Source of the DNA: DASWOJ01 sp964250755
Lineage (GTDB): Bacteria > Pseudomonadota > Alphaproteobacteria > Acetobacterales > Acetobacteraceae
NCBI GenBank assembly: GCA_964250755.1
Contig: CAXUHB010000014.1
Coordinates: forward strand, 1 to 64,000
Length of the DNA: 64,000 nucleotides
Direction of reading: 5' to 3'
Shown here: positions 36,281 through 45,352 of the stretch, in pieces
Numbering within the stretch: the first letter of the stretch is position 1
Layout of the letters: each line of letters starts with the position of its first letter
Position numbers and translations under genes: made by a program
The notes under the pieces: generated by a model
What the model saw: the letters and a program-made list of their open reading frames with translations, nothing else
The model's database searches: none
Told to the model about the DNA's origin: nothing

Positions 36281-37198
36281 ATGATCCTGACCGAACTGGC
36301 CGCCGGCCTGCGCTTTCCCGAAGGCCCTGTCGCCCTGGCCGACGGGTCGGTCCTTCTGGTGGAAATCGAGCGCGGCACCCTGACCCGCGTCGGGCCGGAC
36401 GGGGCGGCGACGGTGGTGGCCCACCTGGGCGGCGGGCCGAACGGCGCAGCCATCGGCCCGGACGGCCGCTGCTACGTCTGCAACAACGGCGGCTTCCGGT
36501 GGGTGGACGACGACACCGGCCTGCGCCCGGTCATGCAGGCCGACGATTACAGCGGCGGCCGGATCGAGCGGGTTGACCTGGCCACGGGCGCGTTCATGAC
36601 GCTCTACACTCACAGCGACCAGGCACCGCTGCGCGGGCCGAACGACCTCGTGTTCGACGCGCACGGCGGCTTCTACTTCACCGATCTGGGCAAGGGCCGG
36701 CCCCGCGACCTCGACCGCGGCGGGGTCTGCTACGCGCGGGCAGACAGCGACGGCATACGCGAGGTGTGCTTCCCCATGCTGACCGCCAACGGCGTCGGCC
36801 TATCGCCGGATGGAGCCACGCTCTATGTCGCCGAGACCGAGCCGGCGCGGCTGTGGGCCTTCGATCTGGACGGGCCGGGCCAAATCCGGCGGCAGCCCTG
36901 GCCGTCGCCGCATGGCGGGCGGCTAGTGACGGGCAGCGCCAATTTCCAGCGCTTCGACAGCCTGGCAGTGGATGCGCTGGGCAACATCTGCGTGGCGACG
37001 CTGGTGCATGGCGGCATTACCGTCGTGTCGCCCGATGGCGCGTCGGTCCGGCACGTGCCGATGCCGGAGCGGTGGGTGACGAACATCTGCTTTGGCGGCG
37101 CGGACATGCGGACGGCGTTCATCACCCTGTCCTCGACCGGACGGCTGGTGTCTTGCCGCTGGGACACTCCTGGGCTGCGGCTGGCGTTCAATGCATGA
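36281..37198 (+). CDS. SMP-30/gluconolactonase family lactonase
   Basis: A 305-residue six-bladed beta-propeller hydrolase. Marks are LRFPEGPVALADGSVLLVEIERG at the start, a central GPNDLVFDAHGGFYFTDLG, NGVGLSPDGATLYVAET, and VTNICFGGADMRTAFITLSSTGRL at the end. Members hydrolyse sugar lactones or similar esters with a divalent metal. The ATG at 36281 has GGACGAGG just upstream. No sugar dehydrogenase is beside it, so the substrate is unclear. Confidence 0.9.
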   Translation: MILTELAAGLRFPEGPVALADGSVLLVEIERGTLTRVGPDGAATVVAHLGGGPNGAAIGPDGRCYVCNNGGFRWVDDDTGLRPVMQADDYSGGRIERVDLATGAFMTLYTHSDQAPLRGPNDLVFDAHGGFYFTDLGKGRPRDLDRGGVCYARADSDGIREVCFPMLTANGVGLSPDGATLYVAETEPARLWAFDLDGPGQIRRQPWPSPHGGRLVTGSANFQRFDSLAVDALGNICVATLVHGGITVVSPDGASVRHVPMPERWVTNICFGGADMRTAFITLSSTGRLVSCRWDTPGLRLAFNA

Positions 37199-37250
37199 GG
37201 GATTGGACGTCAGGCACTGGGCGCGAAGGGTCCGGCACGGAGGGCCGCCG

Positions 37251-38117
37251 CTAGTTGTGCACCCCCCATCGCCGCACCGTCCGCGCCTCCACCGTGCGGA
37301 ATACCAAGTTCTCAACGGCAAGCCCGATCAGGATCACCGTCAGCAGCCCGGCGAACACCGCGGGGATGTCCAGCACGTTCCGGTTCTCGAAGATGAACCA
37401 CCCTAGCCCGCCCTTGCCGCTGGACACGCCAAACACCAGCTCCGCCGCGATCAAGGTCCGCCACGCGAACGCCCAGCCAACCTTCAACCCCGTCAGGATG
37501 GACGGGAACGCCGCCGGAATCAGGATCAGCCACACGTAGCGCAGCCCCCGCAGCTCGTAGTTGCGCCCCACCATCCGCATCGTCTGCGACACGCCCAGGA
37601 ACCCGGCATGCGTGTTCAGCGCCACCGCCCACATTACGGAGTGGATCAGCACGAACACCAGGCTGCCCGTCCCCAGCCCGAACCAGATCAGCGCCAGCGG
37701 CAGCAGCGCGATGGCCGGCAGCGGGTTGAACATGGCCGTCAGGGTTTCCAGGATGTCGGTGCCGACCCGGGTGCTGATGGCCACGATGGTCAGCGCCGCC
37801 GCCAGCAGGATGCCCGCGGCGTAGCCGATCAGCAGGACGCGCAGGCTGGTCACGGCCCGTGCGGGCAGCACGCCGGACCGGATGTTCTCCCACCCGGATT
37901 CCAATGTCTCGCTCAGCGTCGGGAACAGCAGCGGGTTGTCCAGGAACCGGGCGTAGGCTTCCCAGACCAGGCCCAGCGCGATCAGGAACAGGGTCTTGCG
38001 CAGGGCGCCACTGTTCCACAGGCGCTCGCCCAGCGGCAGGACGCGCTCGACCTCCGGCTGGCCCATGCCGGCGTCCATGATGGCTTCTGGATGGATCAGG
38101 ATGGTGGCGTCAGCCAT
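37251..38117 (-). CDS. ABC transporter permease, nitrate/sulfonate/taurine type
   Basis: A 288-residue permease with about six helices. Typical blocks are FNPLPAIALLPLALIWFGLG, the EAA-loop MRMVGRNYELRGLRYVWLILIPAAFPSILTGLKVGWAFAWR (in pieces) and a C-terminal amphipathic tail. It overlaps the ATPase gene by 8 nt and forms a complete importer with it and the binding protein. Confidence 0.9.
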   Translation of the reverse strand: MADATILIHPEAIMDAGMGQPEVERVLPLGERLWNSGALRKTLFLIALGLVWEAYARFLDNPLLFPTLSETLESGWENIRSGVLPARAVTSLRVLLIGYAAGILLAAALTIVAISTRVGTDILETLTAMFNPLPAIALLPLALIWFGLGTGSLVFVLIHSVMWAVALNTHAGFLGVSQTMRMVGRNYELRGLRYVWLILIPAAFPSILTGLKVGWAFAWRTLIAAELVFGVSSGKGGLGWFIFENRNVLDIPAVFAGLLTVILIGLAVENLVFRTVEARTVRRWGVHN

Positions 38118-38946
38118 GCCCGGCCTCCGCGTCAGCGTCCAACCGGTCCACGTCCTCGGCCCCGCGCTCGGTGAACAGCAGGTCGTGGATGCGGGCCTCC
38201 AGCCGGGCGGCGCTGCCGTCGCCGGGGTCTATGAGGTCCACGCCGTCAATCTCGGCCCGCACCCGTCCGGGGTGAGGGGACAGCAGCAGGATGCGGTTGC
38301 CGATGCGTATGGCCTCCGCAATCGAGTGCGTAACGAACATGACGGTGAAGCGGGTGTCGGCCCACAGCTGCAGCAGCTCGTCCTGCATCCGCCGGCGCGT
38401 GAGGGCGTCCAGGGCGGCGAAGGGTTCGTCCATCAGCAGAATGTCCGGCTCCATCGCCATGCCGCGGGCGATGGCGACGCGCTGCTTCATGCCGCCGGAC
38501 AGGGTGTGCGGCAGGCTGTCCCGGAACTTGGTCAAGCCCACCTTGTCTATGTATGCGCCTGCCCGTGCCTCGGCGTCGCGCTGCTTCATGCGGCGCGCGA
38601 CCAGGAGGGGGAACATCACGTTCTCCGCCACGGTCTTCCAGGGCATGAGCTGATCGAACTCCTGGAACACCATCATCCGGTCCGCGCCCGGCCCGGTGAC
38701 GGTGCGGCCCTTGATGCTGATCGTGCCCTCGTCGGGGCGAAGGTAGCCGCCGACCGCCTTCAGCATCGTGCTTTTCCCACAACCGCTTGGTCCCAGGACC
38801 ACGTAGCGGTCGCCCTGGCGCACCTGGAAGCTGACGCGGTGCGTCGCCGTCACCAGGGACGATGGCGTCTTGTAGCGCAGCGTGACGCCTTGCACGTCCA
38901 GCAGCGGGGCGCCCGGCGGGAGGCGGGCAGGGGTGGAGCCGTCCAT
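38110..38946 (-). CDS. ABC transporter ATPase, nitrate/sulfonate/taurine type
   Basis: A 278-residue ATPase: Walker A GPSGCGKST, Q-loop MVFQEFDQLMPW, signature LSGGMKQRV, Walker B ILLMDEPFAALDA, and H-loop VTHSIAEA. It is separated from the binding-protein gene by a single base and overlaps the permease gene, so the three are one transcription unit. Confidence 0.92.
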   Translation of the reverse strand: MDGSTPARLPPGAPLLDVQGVTLRYKTPSSLVTATHRVSFQVRQGDRYVVLGPSGCGKSTMLKAVGGYLRPDEGTISIKGRTVTGPGADRMMVFQEFDQLMPWKTVAENVMFPLLVARRMKQRDAEARAGAYIDKVGLTKFRDSLPHTLSGGMKQRVAIARGMAMEPDILLMDEPFAALDALTRRRMQDELLQLWADTRFTVMFVTHSIAEAIRIGNRILLLSPHPGRVRAEIDGVDLIDPGDGSAARLEARIHDLLFTERGAEDVDRLDADAEAGHG

Positions 38947-38947
38947 G

Positions 38948-39946
38948 CTAGCTGCCTCCCAGGTCGGCGGAGATCGGGAAGAAGTAGTCGGTCCAGGCTT
39001 GAGGAAGCGTCTTGAGCGTGCCGGCGCGGTGCATGTGCTGCGCCATGCGCAGCGTGCCCTGGGGCTGCGGCTTGTAGTCGTCCATGCCGGGTTCCGCCAT
39101 CATCGCCAGCAGGTCGTCCGTCGGCGTCTTGTCGCCGGACAGGGCGCGGTAGGTTTCCACGGCCTCCCGCGGGTTCGCGCGGATGAACCGCTCGGCCTCC
39201 ATCGTCGCCTCCTTTATGGCCTGGATGACGGCGGGGTTGGCGGCGGCGAACTTGGTGGTGGCGAACGAGACGGAGTTGGTGACGGGGCCGCCGGTGATGC
39301 CGCGGTCGTCCACGATGCGGTGGGCGCCCGGCACCGTCCGCAGCTCCTGCTGCAGGAAGGGCGGGGCGCCGAAGTGGGTCGCGACCTCGTGCCGCGGGTT
39401 GGTCAGCGCCACCAGGGCGTCGGGGTGGCTCATCTGCACGGTGTTGCCGTCCAGGCGGCCCCAGTTGTCCGGGCCGAAGGCCGCCGCGGCAGCCATCTGC
39501 AGCAGCACCGCCTGGGTGCTGACGCGCACGGTGGGCACGGCGATCTTGTCGGTCGGCCCGAAGTCGGACAGCTTCTGCAGCCGGGGGTCGCGCGACACCA
39601 TGACGAGCGGCAAGGCGGAGCTGGCGACGATGCCCTTCACGCCGCCGCGGGTGCGGTCCCACAGCAGCAGCAGGTTGGTCGGCCCGGTGTGGATCACGTC
39701 TATGCTGCCCGCCAGCAGCGCATCGGTGGCGTTGCCGCCACCCGAGAACACCAGCCACTCGATCTTCAGGTCCGGCACGCCGAGGGCGGCGGCCCGCTTC
39801 TCCACCAGGCGCTGCTGCTCCATGACGTAGGTGGGCATGTAGATGATGCTGGGCTGGCGCGTGACCTTGATCTCGCGCTTGTCCTGGGCATGGGCGGGCG
39901 CGGCCAGCATCAGCAGCGCGGCCAGCATCGCAGCGAGTCGTCGCAT
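38948..39946 (-). CDS. ABC substrate-binding protein, NMT1/SsuA type
   Basis: A 332-residue periplasmic binding protein: signal peptide to about residue 20 (ending AHA), then KREIKVTRQPSIIYMPTYVMEQQRLVEK, with GSIDVIHTGPTNLLLL and IAVPTVRVSTQAVLLQMAA as type II binding-fold marks. Ligand is not evident; sulfonates, nitrate or aromatic acids are typical for the family. It heads the importer operon. Confidence 0.88.
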   Translation of the reverse strand: MRRLAAMLAALLMLAAPAHAQDKREIKVTRQPSIIYMPTYVMEQQRLVEKRAAALGVPDLKIEWLVFSGGGNATDALLAGSIDVIHTGPTNLLLLWDRTRGGVKGIVASSALPLVMVSRDPRLQKLSDFGPTDKIAVPTVRVSTQAVLLQMAAAAAFGPDNWGRLDGNTVQMSHPDALVALTNPRHEVATHFGAPPFLQQELRTVPGAHRIVDDRGITGGPVTNSVSFATTKFAAANPAVIQAIKEATMEAERFIRANPREAVETYRALSGDKTPTDDLLAMMAEPGMDDYKPQPQGTLRMAQHMHRAGTLKTLPQAWTDYFFPISADLGGS

Positions 39947-40088
39947 TCATCCCTCCCGGTGCCAGCCGTTCCGGCTGCACCGGCATTAGGCACCAAACCG
40001 GCTGGGATGCCACCCCATCTTGCGACGCGTGCCTTGACAGCCGGCGCAGGCGCGGCCAGGGGCGGAGGCAAAGCGGGATGGCAACGGG

Positions 40089-41363
40089 ATGCGGATACTC
40101 GGCATAGGCAACCGGATAGACCTGGGCGACCTTTACCTGGCCCTGCAACGGGAGGGCCATGAGGTCCGCGTCCATGCCGGCGACCGCGCCTTCGCGGGCG
40201 GCTTCGCCGGGCTGTTGCAAACCGTCCCGGACTGGCGCCCCGCACTGGACTGGGTGGGCCGCGGCGGCGTCGTGATCTTCGAGAAGGTCGGGCGCGGAGC
40301 GGAGCAGGACGCGCTGCGCCGCGACGGCTACCAGGTCGTCGGCGGCAGCACTTTGGGCGACCGGCTGGAATACGACCGCGCATTCGGCCAGCAGGTGCTG
40401 CGGGACGTGGGCTTGCAGATTGCGGAAGGCCACGACTTCGCCGGGCCAGCGGATGCCGCGGCGTGGCTGCGGGCGAATCCGGGGCGCTACGTGCTGAAGC
40501 ACCACAACAACGCGCGGGCGACTTTTGTGGGGGACCACCAGGCCGGAGCGGACGTGCTGTTTCAGCTCTCCCGCACGCCGCCGCTGCGCGTGATGCTGCA
40601 GCGCCGGCTGGAGGGGGTGGAGGTCGGCGTTGGAGCCTACTTCAACGGACGCCGCTTCCTGCACCCGGCCTGCATAGACTTCGAGCACAAGCGGTTCTTC
40701 CCCGGAGAACTGGGGGAGATGACGGGGGAGATGGGCACACTCGCGTCCTACGACGGCGCGCAGCCGCTGTTCGACGCGACCTTGGGCCGGGTGGCGCCGC
40801 TGCTGGCGGAGGCCGGGCACGTCGGCTACGTCAACCTCAACATGATTGCCAACGAGAGCGGGCTATGGCCGCTGGAGTTCACCTGCCGCTTCGGCAACCC
40901 CGGTTTCGCGGTGCTGGCGCCGTTGCAGCGGGATGGGTGGGGGGACCTGCTGCAACGCATGTTGCGGCCGGACTCGGCGGAGTTCGCGGCGCTGCCGGGC
41001 TGGTCCGTGGGGATCGTGCTGACCATCCCGGCCTTTCCCGAGGAGACGCCCGGCGCCGACCCGGCGCTGGACGTGCCGGTGTTCCATCATGCCCCGCCGG
41101 ACGACCCGGCGCACTACCATCTGTCCGACGTGCGGATGCAGGACGGGCAACTGTTTGCCCGCCGCGCCACCGGCTACGCAATGGTCGTGACCGGCACGGG
41201 CGCCACGGTGCAGCAGGCCCAGGCGGCGGCCACGGCGCGGGCGCGCAACGTGGTGATCCCCAACCTGCGCTGGCGTGGCGACATCGGCGACCGCTTCCTG
41301 GCTGGGGAGGGTGCCCGCTTGCAGGCGCTCGGCTGGCTGCCGCGGCTGGGGAAGGCAGCGTGA
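40089..41363 (+). CDS. PurD-like ATP-grasp ligase of unknown substrate
   Basis: A 424-residue protein of the phosphoribosylamine-glycine ligase type. It starts MRILGIGNRIDLGDLYLALQ rather than the usual GxGGREHALAW of PurD. An ATP-grasp core follows (YVLKHHNNARATFVGD, LEGVEVGVGAYFNGRRF, GYVNLNMI, and PLEFTCRFGNPGF in place of the PurD LEFNxRFGDPE). The divergent N-terminus and altered C-terminal blocks argue against canonical purine synthesis. Genes downstream encode a methyltransferase and a peptide-type binding protein. Confidence 0.8.
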   Translation: MRILGIGNRIDLGDLYLALQREGHEVRVHAGDRAFAGGFAGLLQTVPDWRPALDWVGRGGVVIFEKVGRGAEQDALRRDGYQVVGGSTLGDRLEYDRAFGQQVLRDVGLQIAEGHDFAGPADAAAWLRANPGRYVLKHHNNARATFVGDHQAGADVLFQLSRTPPLRVMLQRRLEGVEVGVGAYFNGRRFLHPACIDFEHKRFFPGELGEMTGEMGTLASYDGAQPLFDATLGRVAPLLAEAGHVGYVNLNMIANESGLWPLEFTCRFGNPGFAVLAPLQRDGWGDLLQRMLRPDSAEFAALPGWSVGIVLTIPAFPEETPGADPALDVPVFHHAPPDDPAHYHLSDVRMQDGQLFARRATGYAMVVTGTGATVQQAQAAATARARNVVIPNLRWRGDIGDRFLAGEGARLQALGWLPRLGKAA

Positions 41364-41384
41364 TGACGTTCGCTGCGCAATCCC

Positions 41385-41482
41385 GTCATTGCGAGGAGCG
41401 CAGCGACGCGGCAATCCAGGGGCCGCCAGCATCGCGCTTGCGGCCCCTGGATTGCCGCGCCGCAAGAGCGGCTCGCAATGAC
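41385..41482. repeat. GTCATTGC-type repeat, full unit
   Basis: About 98 bp with near-perfect inverted ends: GTCATTGCGAGGAGCGCAGCG on the left and the matching GCGGCTCGCAATGAC on the right, flanking an inner CAATCCAGG / CCTGGATTG pair. It is the best-preserved copy, between the ATP-grasp and methyltransferase genes. Confidence 0.85.
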
Positions 41483-41502
41483 GGGTTCATGAGGCACATC
41501 CC

Positions 41503-42357
41503 ATGACCGGCCCCATCGCCGACTGCCTGGCGGGCGCAATCTCACCGGAAGTCGCGGTGGCCCGTCTGCTCCTGGGTGGCGCGACGGCGGCGGGCATCAC
41601 CGACGCGCTGGACGCCCAACGGTCGGAGGCCCCGCGCTGGGCGGCGATGGCGCAGCTGGTGGAGAGCCGCCGGGCCGCGCTGGACGCCTTGGCAGCGGAG
41701 GTGCAGGCGACCGGGGCGCAGCACGACGCATCCGGTGCGACGCCCGCGGATGGCGTGGCGCGGATCGCGGCGTTCTTCGACCACGCCGTGCGCCACTCGC
41801 CGGAGGCCAGCGTGGCGCTGTATTCGCTGGGCGATCCGGCGATCCTGGCTGCGGCCACGGCGGAGATCGTCGCGTGGCTGGAGGCGCAGGGCCTGCTGCG
41901 CCCCGGCATGGACGTGCTGGACCTGGGCTGCGGCATTGGGCGCGTGGCCGTCGCGCTGGCCCCGCGCTGCCGGTCCGTGCTGGGGCTGGACGTGTCCGCC
42001 GGCATGGTGGCCGAGGCCCGGCGGCGCTGCGCGGGCCTGCCCACCCTGCGGTTCGAGCACACGGACGGCCAGGGGCTTGACGCGCTACCGGACGGCGCGT
42101 TCGACCTAGTGCTGGCGATAGATAGCTTCCCCTACATCGTCCAGGCCGGCACAGCAGACTGCTATGCCGCCGGCGCGGGCCGCGTGCTGCGGCGCGGCGG
42201 GGCCTTGGCGGTGCTGAACCTGTCTTACCGCAATGATCCTGCTGCCGACCGGCGGGACGCGGCGGACTGGGCGGCGGCGCATGGGTTCACGCTGGGGGTA
42301 GCGGGGGAGGCGCCGTTCACGGTCTGGGACGGCACCGCCTTCGTGCTGCGGCGGTGA
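41503..42357 (+). CDS. Class I SAM-dependent methyltransferase
   Basis: A 284-residue protein: a helical N-terminal region (about 1-115) and a Rossmann methyltransferase domain with motif I VLDLGCGIGRVAVALA, VLGLDVSAGMVAEA (acidic loop), DLVLAIDSFPYIVQ and the GALAVLNLSY strand. The N-terminal helical domain may bind a substrate or partner. Target unknown. It begins 20 nt after a dispersed repeat and its stop overlaps the following region that opens the peptide-binding-protein frame. Confidence 0.85.
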   Translation: MTGPIADCLAGAISPEVAVARLLLGGATAAGITDALDAQRSEAPRWAAMAQLVESRRAALDALAAEVQATGAQHDASGATPADGVARIAAFFDHAVRHSPEASVALYSLGDPAILAAATAEIVAWLEAQGLLRPGMDVLDLGCGIGRVAVALAPRCRSVLGLDVSAGMVAEARRRCAGLPTLRFEHTDGQGLDALPDGAFDLVLAIDSFPYIVQAGTADCYAAGAGRVLRRGGALAVLNLSYRNDPAADRRDAADWAAAHGFTLGVAGEAPFTVWDGTAFVLRR

Positions 42358-42368
42358 GAGGTGGTACA

Positions 42369-44117
42369 ATGGGAGATGCCTTCTCCCTCTCCCCCTGGGA
42401 GAGGGTTGGGGTGAGGGGGTCTTCGCGGGCCGAGTTTGCCGTCAAAGGGCTTTGGTCCAGCCGCACCCAACGTGCCCCGCTCCGCAGCGAGGCCCCCTCA
42501 CCCCGGCCCTCTCCCTCCGGGAGAGGGAGAGGGACTGCCCTTCTCCTCGCCTGCCTCCTTGCCGCGCCGGCCCACGCCCACGCCCAAACCCCCCGCCGTG
42601 GTGGAGAACTCCGCCTGCTGGCGCGCAGCCCGGCCGGCACGATGGACCCGCAGGTCAACTACACCGCGCAGTATTGGCAACTCTTCGCCCTCGCCTATGA
42701 CGGCCTGGTCGCCTTCCGCAAGGTGCCGGGCGACCGCGGCAACGAGCTGGTGCCGGACCTCGCCGACGCCCTGCCGGCGCCCACGGACGGGCTGACCTAC
42801 GCCTTCCGTCTGCGCCCCGGCATCCGCTTCAGCACCGGCGCCCCCGTGCACGCGTCGGACGTGGCGGCGTCGTTCCGGCGCATCTTCAAGGTCGGCAGCC
42901 CCACTGCCGAGACCTACTACGGCGCCATCGCCGGCGCCCGGGCCTGCCTGCACGCCCCGGCAGATTGCGTGCTGGAGGGCGTGCAGGCCGACGACGACGC
43001 CGGCATCGTCACGATCAGCCTGGACCACCCCGACCCGGAGTTCCTGATCCGGCTGGCCCTGCCTCACGCCAGCGTCCTGCCCGCGGACGCGCCGCCGCGC
43101 GACACCGGCGCGCCGCTGCCGGGCACCGGACCCTACATCATCGAATCCTATGACCCCGGCACTGGCATACGCATCGTCCGCAACCCCCACTTCCGCGAAT
43201 GGAGCAGGGACGCCCAGCCCGACGGCTACCCCGACCGCATCCGCTACGACTTCGGGCTGGAGGACACGGCGGAGATCACCGCCATCCTGAACGGCCAGGC
43301 CGACTGGACCTTCGACGCCCCGCCCGCCGACCGCTTGCAGGAGCTGGGCGCGCGCCACGCCAACCTGGTCCACCTGAACCCGTCCCCCGCCATCTGGTTC
43401 CTGCCCATGAACACCAGGCTGGCCCCTTTCGACGACTCGCGCGTACGACGCGCCGTCAACATGGCGGTGGACCGGCGGGCGCTGGTGAAGCTGTATGGCG
43501 GCCCGCGCATGGCCACGCCGTCCTGCCAGGTGCTGCCGCCGGGCTTGCCGGGACACGAGCCGTATTGTCCCTACGCGCTGGACCTGGCGACGGCCCGGCG
43601 GCTGGTGGCGGACAGCGGGACGGCGGGGCAGACGGTCACGCTGGTCACGGATGACAGCCCGGTGGCGCGGGCCATCGGCACCTACCTGTTGGACGTGCTG
43701 CGGGACCTGGGCTTCGTGCCGCGGCTGCGCTCGCTGTCGGGCAACGTGCAGTTCACCTACATCCAGAACACCCGCAACAGGGTGCAGATCAGCCTGACCA
43801 ACTGGTATGCGGACTATCCCTCCGCCAGCAACTTCCTGGGCGGGGCGTTCGGCTGCGCCGCGTTCCATCCGGGGTCGGACGCCTCCCCCAACATCTCCGG
43901 CTGGTGCGACCCGGCGATGGACCGTGAATTGACGGCGGCGCTGGCCGACCCGGCAGGCGCGCCGCGGGTGGCGGCGCTGGACCGGCGGGTGACGGACGCG
44001 GCGGCGGCGGCGGTGCTGTTCAACCCAATGTATATTGATGTCATGTCGGCGCGTGTGCGGGGCTACGCCTACCACAACCAGTTCCGCTGGCTGATCGGGC
44101 AGGCCTGGGTGGAGTAG
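42369..44117 (+). CDS. Peptide/nickel-type ABC substrate-binding protein with repeat-derived N-terminus
   Basis: Up to 582 residues. The body is an SBP_bac_5 protein: GGELRLLARSPAGTMDPQVNYTA at the start of the mature part, AFRLRPGIRFSTGAPVHASDV, LPGTGPYIIESYDPG, and RRAVNMAVDRRALVKLYGG. A REP-like inverted pair occupies the 5' part of the frame and encodes the segment just before and into the signal peptide (GRGRGTALLLACLLAAPAHA). The ATG at 42369 is used here, but the true start may be a GTG inside the repeat. Confidence 0.8.
   Translation: MGDAFSLSPWERVGVRGSSRAEFAVKGLWSSRTQRAPLRSEAPSPRPSPSGRGRGTALLLACLLAAPAHAHAQTPRRGGELRLLARSPAGTMDPQVNYTAQYWQLFALAYDGLVAFRKVPGDRGNELVPDLADALPAPTDGLTYAFRLRPGIRFSTGAPVHASDVAASFRRIFKVGSPTAETYYGAIAGARACLHAPADCVLEGVQADDDAGIVTISLDHPDPEFLIRLALPHASVLPADAPPRDTGAPLPGTGPYIIESYDPGTGIRIVRNPHFREWSRDAQPDGYPDRIRYDFGLEDTAEITAILNGQADWTFDAPPADRLQELGARHANLVHLNPSPAIWFLPMNTRLAPFDDSRVRRAVNMAVDRRALVKLYGGPRMATPSCQVLPPGLPGHEPYCPYALDLATARRLVADSGTAGQTVTLVTDDSPVARAIGTYLLDVLRDLGFVPRLRSLSGNVQFTYIQNTRNRVQISLTNWYADYPSASNFLGGAFGCAAFHPGSDASPNISGWCDPAMDRELTAALADPAGAPRVAALDRRVTDAAAAAVLFNPMYIDVMSARVRGYAYHNQFRWLIGQAWVE
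42376..42533. repeat. REP-like inverted pair inside the N-terminal coding region of a binding protein
   Basis: Left copy 42376-42419 (CTCCCCCTGGGAGAGGG then GGGTGAGGGGG) and right copy 42490-42533 inverted (CCCCGGCCCTCTCC ... GGGAGAGGG). The pair has no stop codon in the frame of the downstream gene. Confidence 0.8.
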
Positions 44118-44171
44118 GGGTGTCCGTCCCTGTTTCCGTGGGTGGGCCGGGTGTGGTAAGGGATGTGCGGG

Positions 44172-44246
44172 GCCGGGTTAGCACAGTGGTAGTGCAGCGG
44201 TTTTGTAAACCGAAGGTCGCGGGTTCAAATCCTGCACCCGGCACCA
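44172..44246 (+). tRNA. tRNA-Thr (anticodon TGT), with encoded CCA
   Basis: A full cloverleaf: acceptor GCCGGGT / ACCCGGC, D-stem GCAC/GTGC, anticodon stem-loop with loop TTTGTAA (anticodon TGT at 44204-44206), T-arm with TTCAAAT, discriminator A and encoded CCA. The first anticodon-stem pair is G-A, as seen in some alphaproteobacterial tRNAs. No integrase or duplicated tRNA 3' end is seen nearby. Confidence 0.96.
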
Positions 44247-44368
44247 CCGAACAATCCTTAAGTCACGCAGAGACCGCGCCTTGCGATAGCGTTCCCATGC
44301 TTCCCCAAATGGGGGATGCCGACATGGGCGGCGTCGCCCTATGTCGCCTGTCCTGGACTTATTTCGTT

Positions 44369-45352
44369 TCACGGTCCAGGTTCGGAGGAGTAAGGGGCAG
44401 CCTTCCAGCACGCTGCCCCGTGTTCCGGGCCTACCAGCCGCATAGTCTGGGCCTCCTCCCGGCAGCGCGCCTCCGCCAAGGGGCAGCGCGGCGCGAAGAT
44501 GCAGCCGGCGGGATCCGCCACCGGGTCGGGCACGTCGCCGGGGATGGACGGCAGGCGCCCGGTCCCGCCCTCGTCCAGCGAGCACGCTAGCAGCGCGGCG
44601 GTGTAAGGGTGCGCGGGCGTGGCGACTACCGCATCGGCCGGCCCGGCCTCCAACACCAGGCCGCCGTACAGCACCGCGATGTCGTCGCATAGCCTGGCCA
44701 CCAGGCCCAGGTCATGCGAGATGAACAGGATGGAGCCGCCCAGGTCTGCCCGCAGGCCGCGGAACAGCTCAATGATCCCCGCCTCCACCGTGGCGTCCAG
44801 CGCCGTCGTCGGCTCGTCGGCCAGCAGCAGCATGGGGCGGGCCAGCAGGCCCATGGCGATCATCATGCGCTGGCGCATCCCGCCGGACAGCTCGTGCGGG
44901 TAGGCGCGCAGGCGTCGGGCGGGGTCGGCAATCTCCACCCGGCGCAGCGCCGCCTCTGCCCCGGCGCGCAGGGCAGCGCGGGATCGGGCCGGACCGCGGC
45001 GGCGCAGCACGTCCGCAAGCTGCGTGCCGACCGTGAGCAGCGGATTCAGCGCGGTGGCCGGGTCCTGGAAGATCATGGCGATGTCGCGTCCGCGCCGGTC
45101 CTGCATCGCGGCCTCGGGTAGGGCAGCCAGGTCGGCGCCGTCCATGACGGCTTGGCCGGACAGGCGCAGGGCGCCGGGCAGCAGGCGCAGCAGGGCAAGG
45201 GCCAGGCTGCTTTTGCCCGATCCGCTCTCGCCCACGACGCCGACGATGCGGCCCTTGCCCACGTCCAAGTTGATGCCGCGCAGGATGCGGGCGGTGCCGC
45301 GGGGGGTTGGCGCCTCCAGCCGCAGGTCACGGATGCTGAGCAGCGCGGTCAT
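44369..45352 (-). CDS. Dipeptide/oligopeptide ABC ATPase, DppD type
   Basis: A 327-residue ATPase: Walker A GESGSGKSS, signature LSGGMRQRM, Walker B LLLADEPTTALD, H-loop FISHDLGLV. The C-terminal zinc-like cysteine region (CIFAPRCPLAEARC and AACW) is typical of DppD/OppD. It is last in the dppB-dppC-dppD order and overlaps dppC by 4 nt. A DppF-type partner ATPase is missing from the operon. Confidence 0.9.
   Translation of the reverse strand: MTALLSIRDLRLEAPTPRGTARILRGINLDVGKGRIVGVVGESGSGKSSLALALLRLLPGALRLSGQAVMDGADLAALPEAAMQDRRGRDIAMIFQDPATALNPLLTVGTQLADVLRRRGPARSRAALRAGAEAALRRVEIADPARRLRAYPHELSGGMRQRMMIAMGLLARPMLLLADEPTTALDATVEAGIIELFRGLRADLGGSILFISHDLGLVARLCDDIAVLYGGLVLEAGPADAVVATPAHPYTAALLACSLDEGGTGRLPSIPGDVPDPVADPAGCIFAPRCPLAEARCREEAQTMRLVGPEHGAACWKAAPYSSEPGP

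Noticed and set aside
44172..44246. tRNA-Thr as an integration site for an element
   Set aside because: No integrase, no duplicated tRNA 3' end and no composition change are seen next to it.
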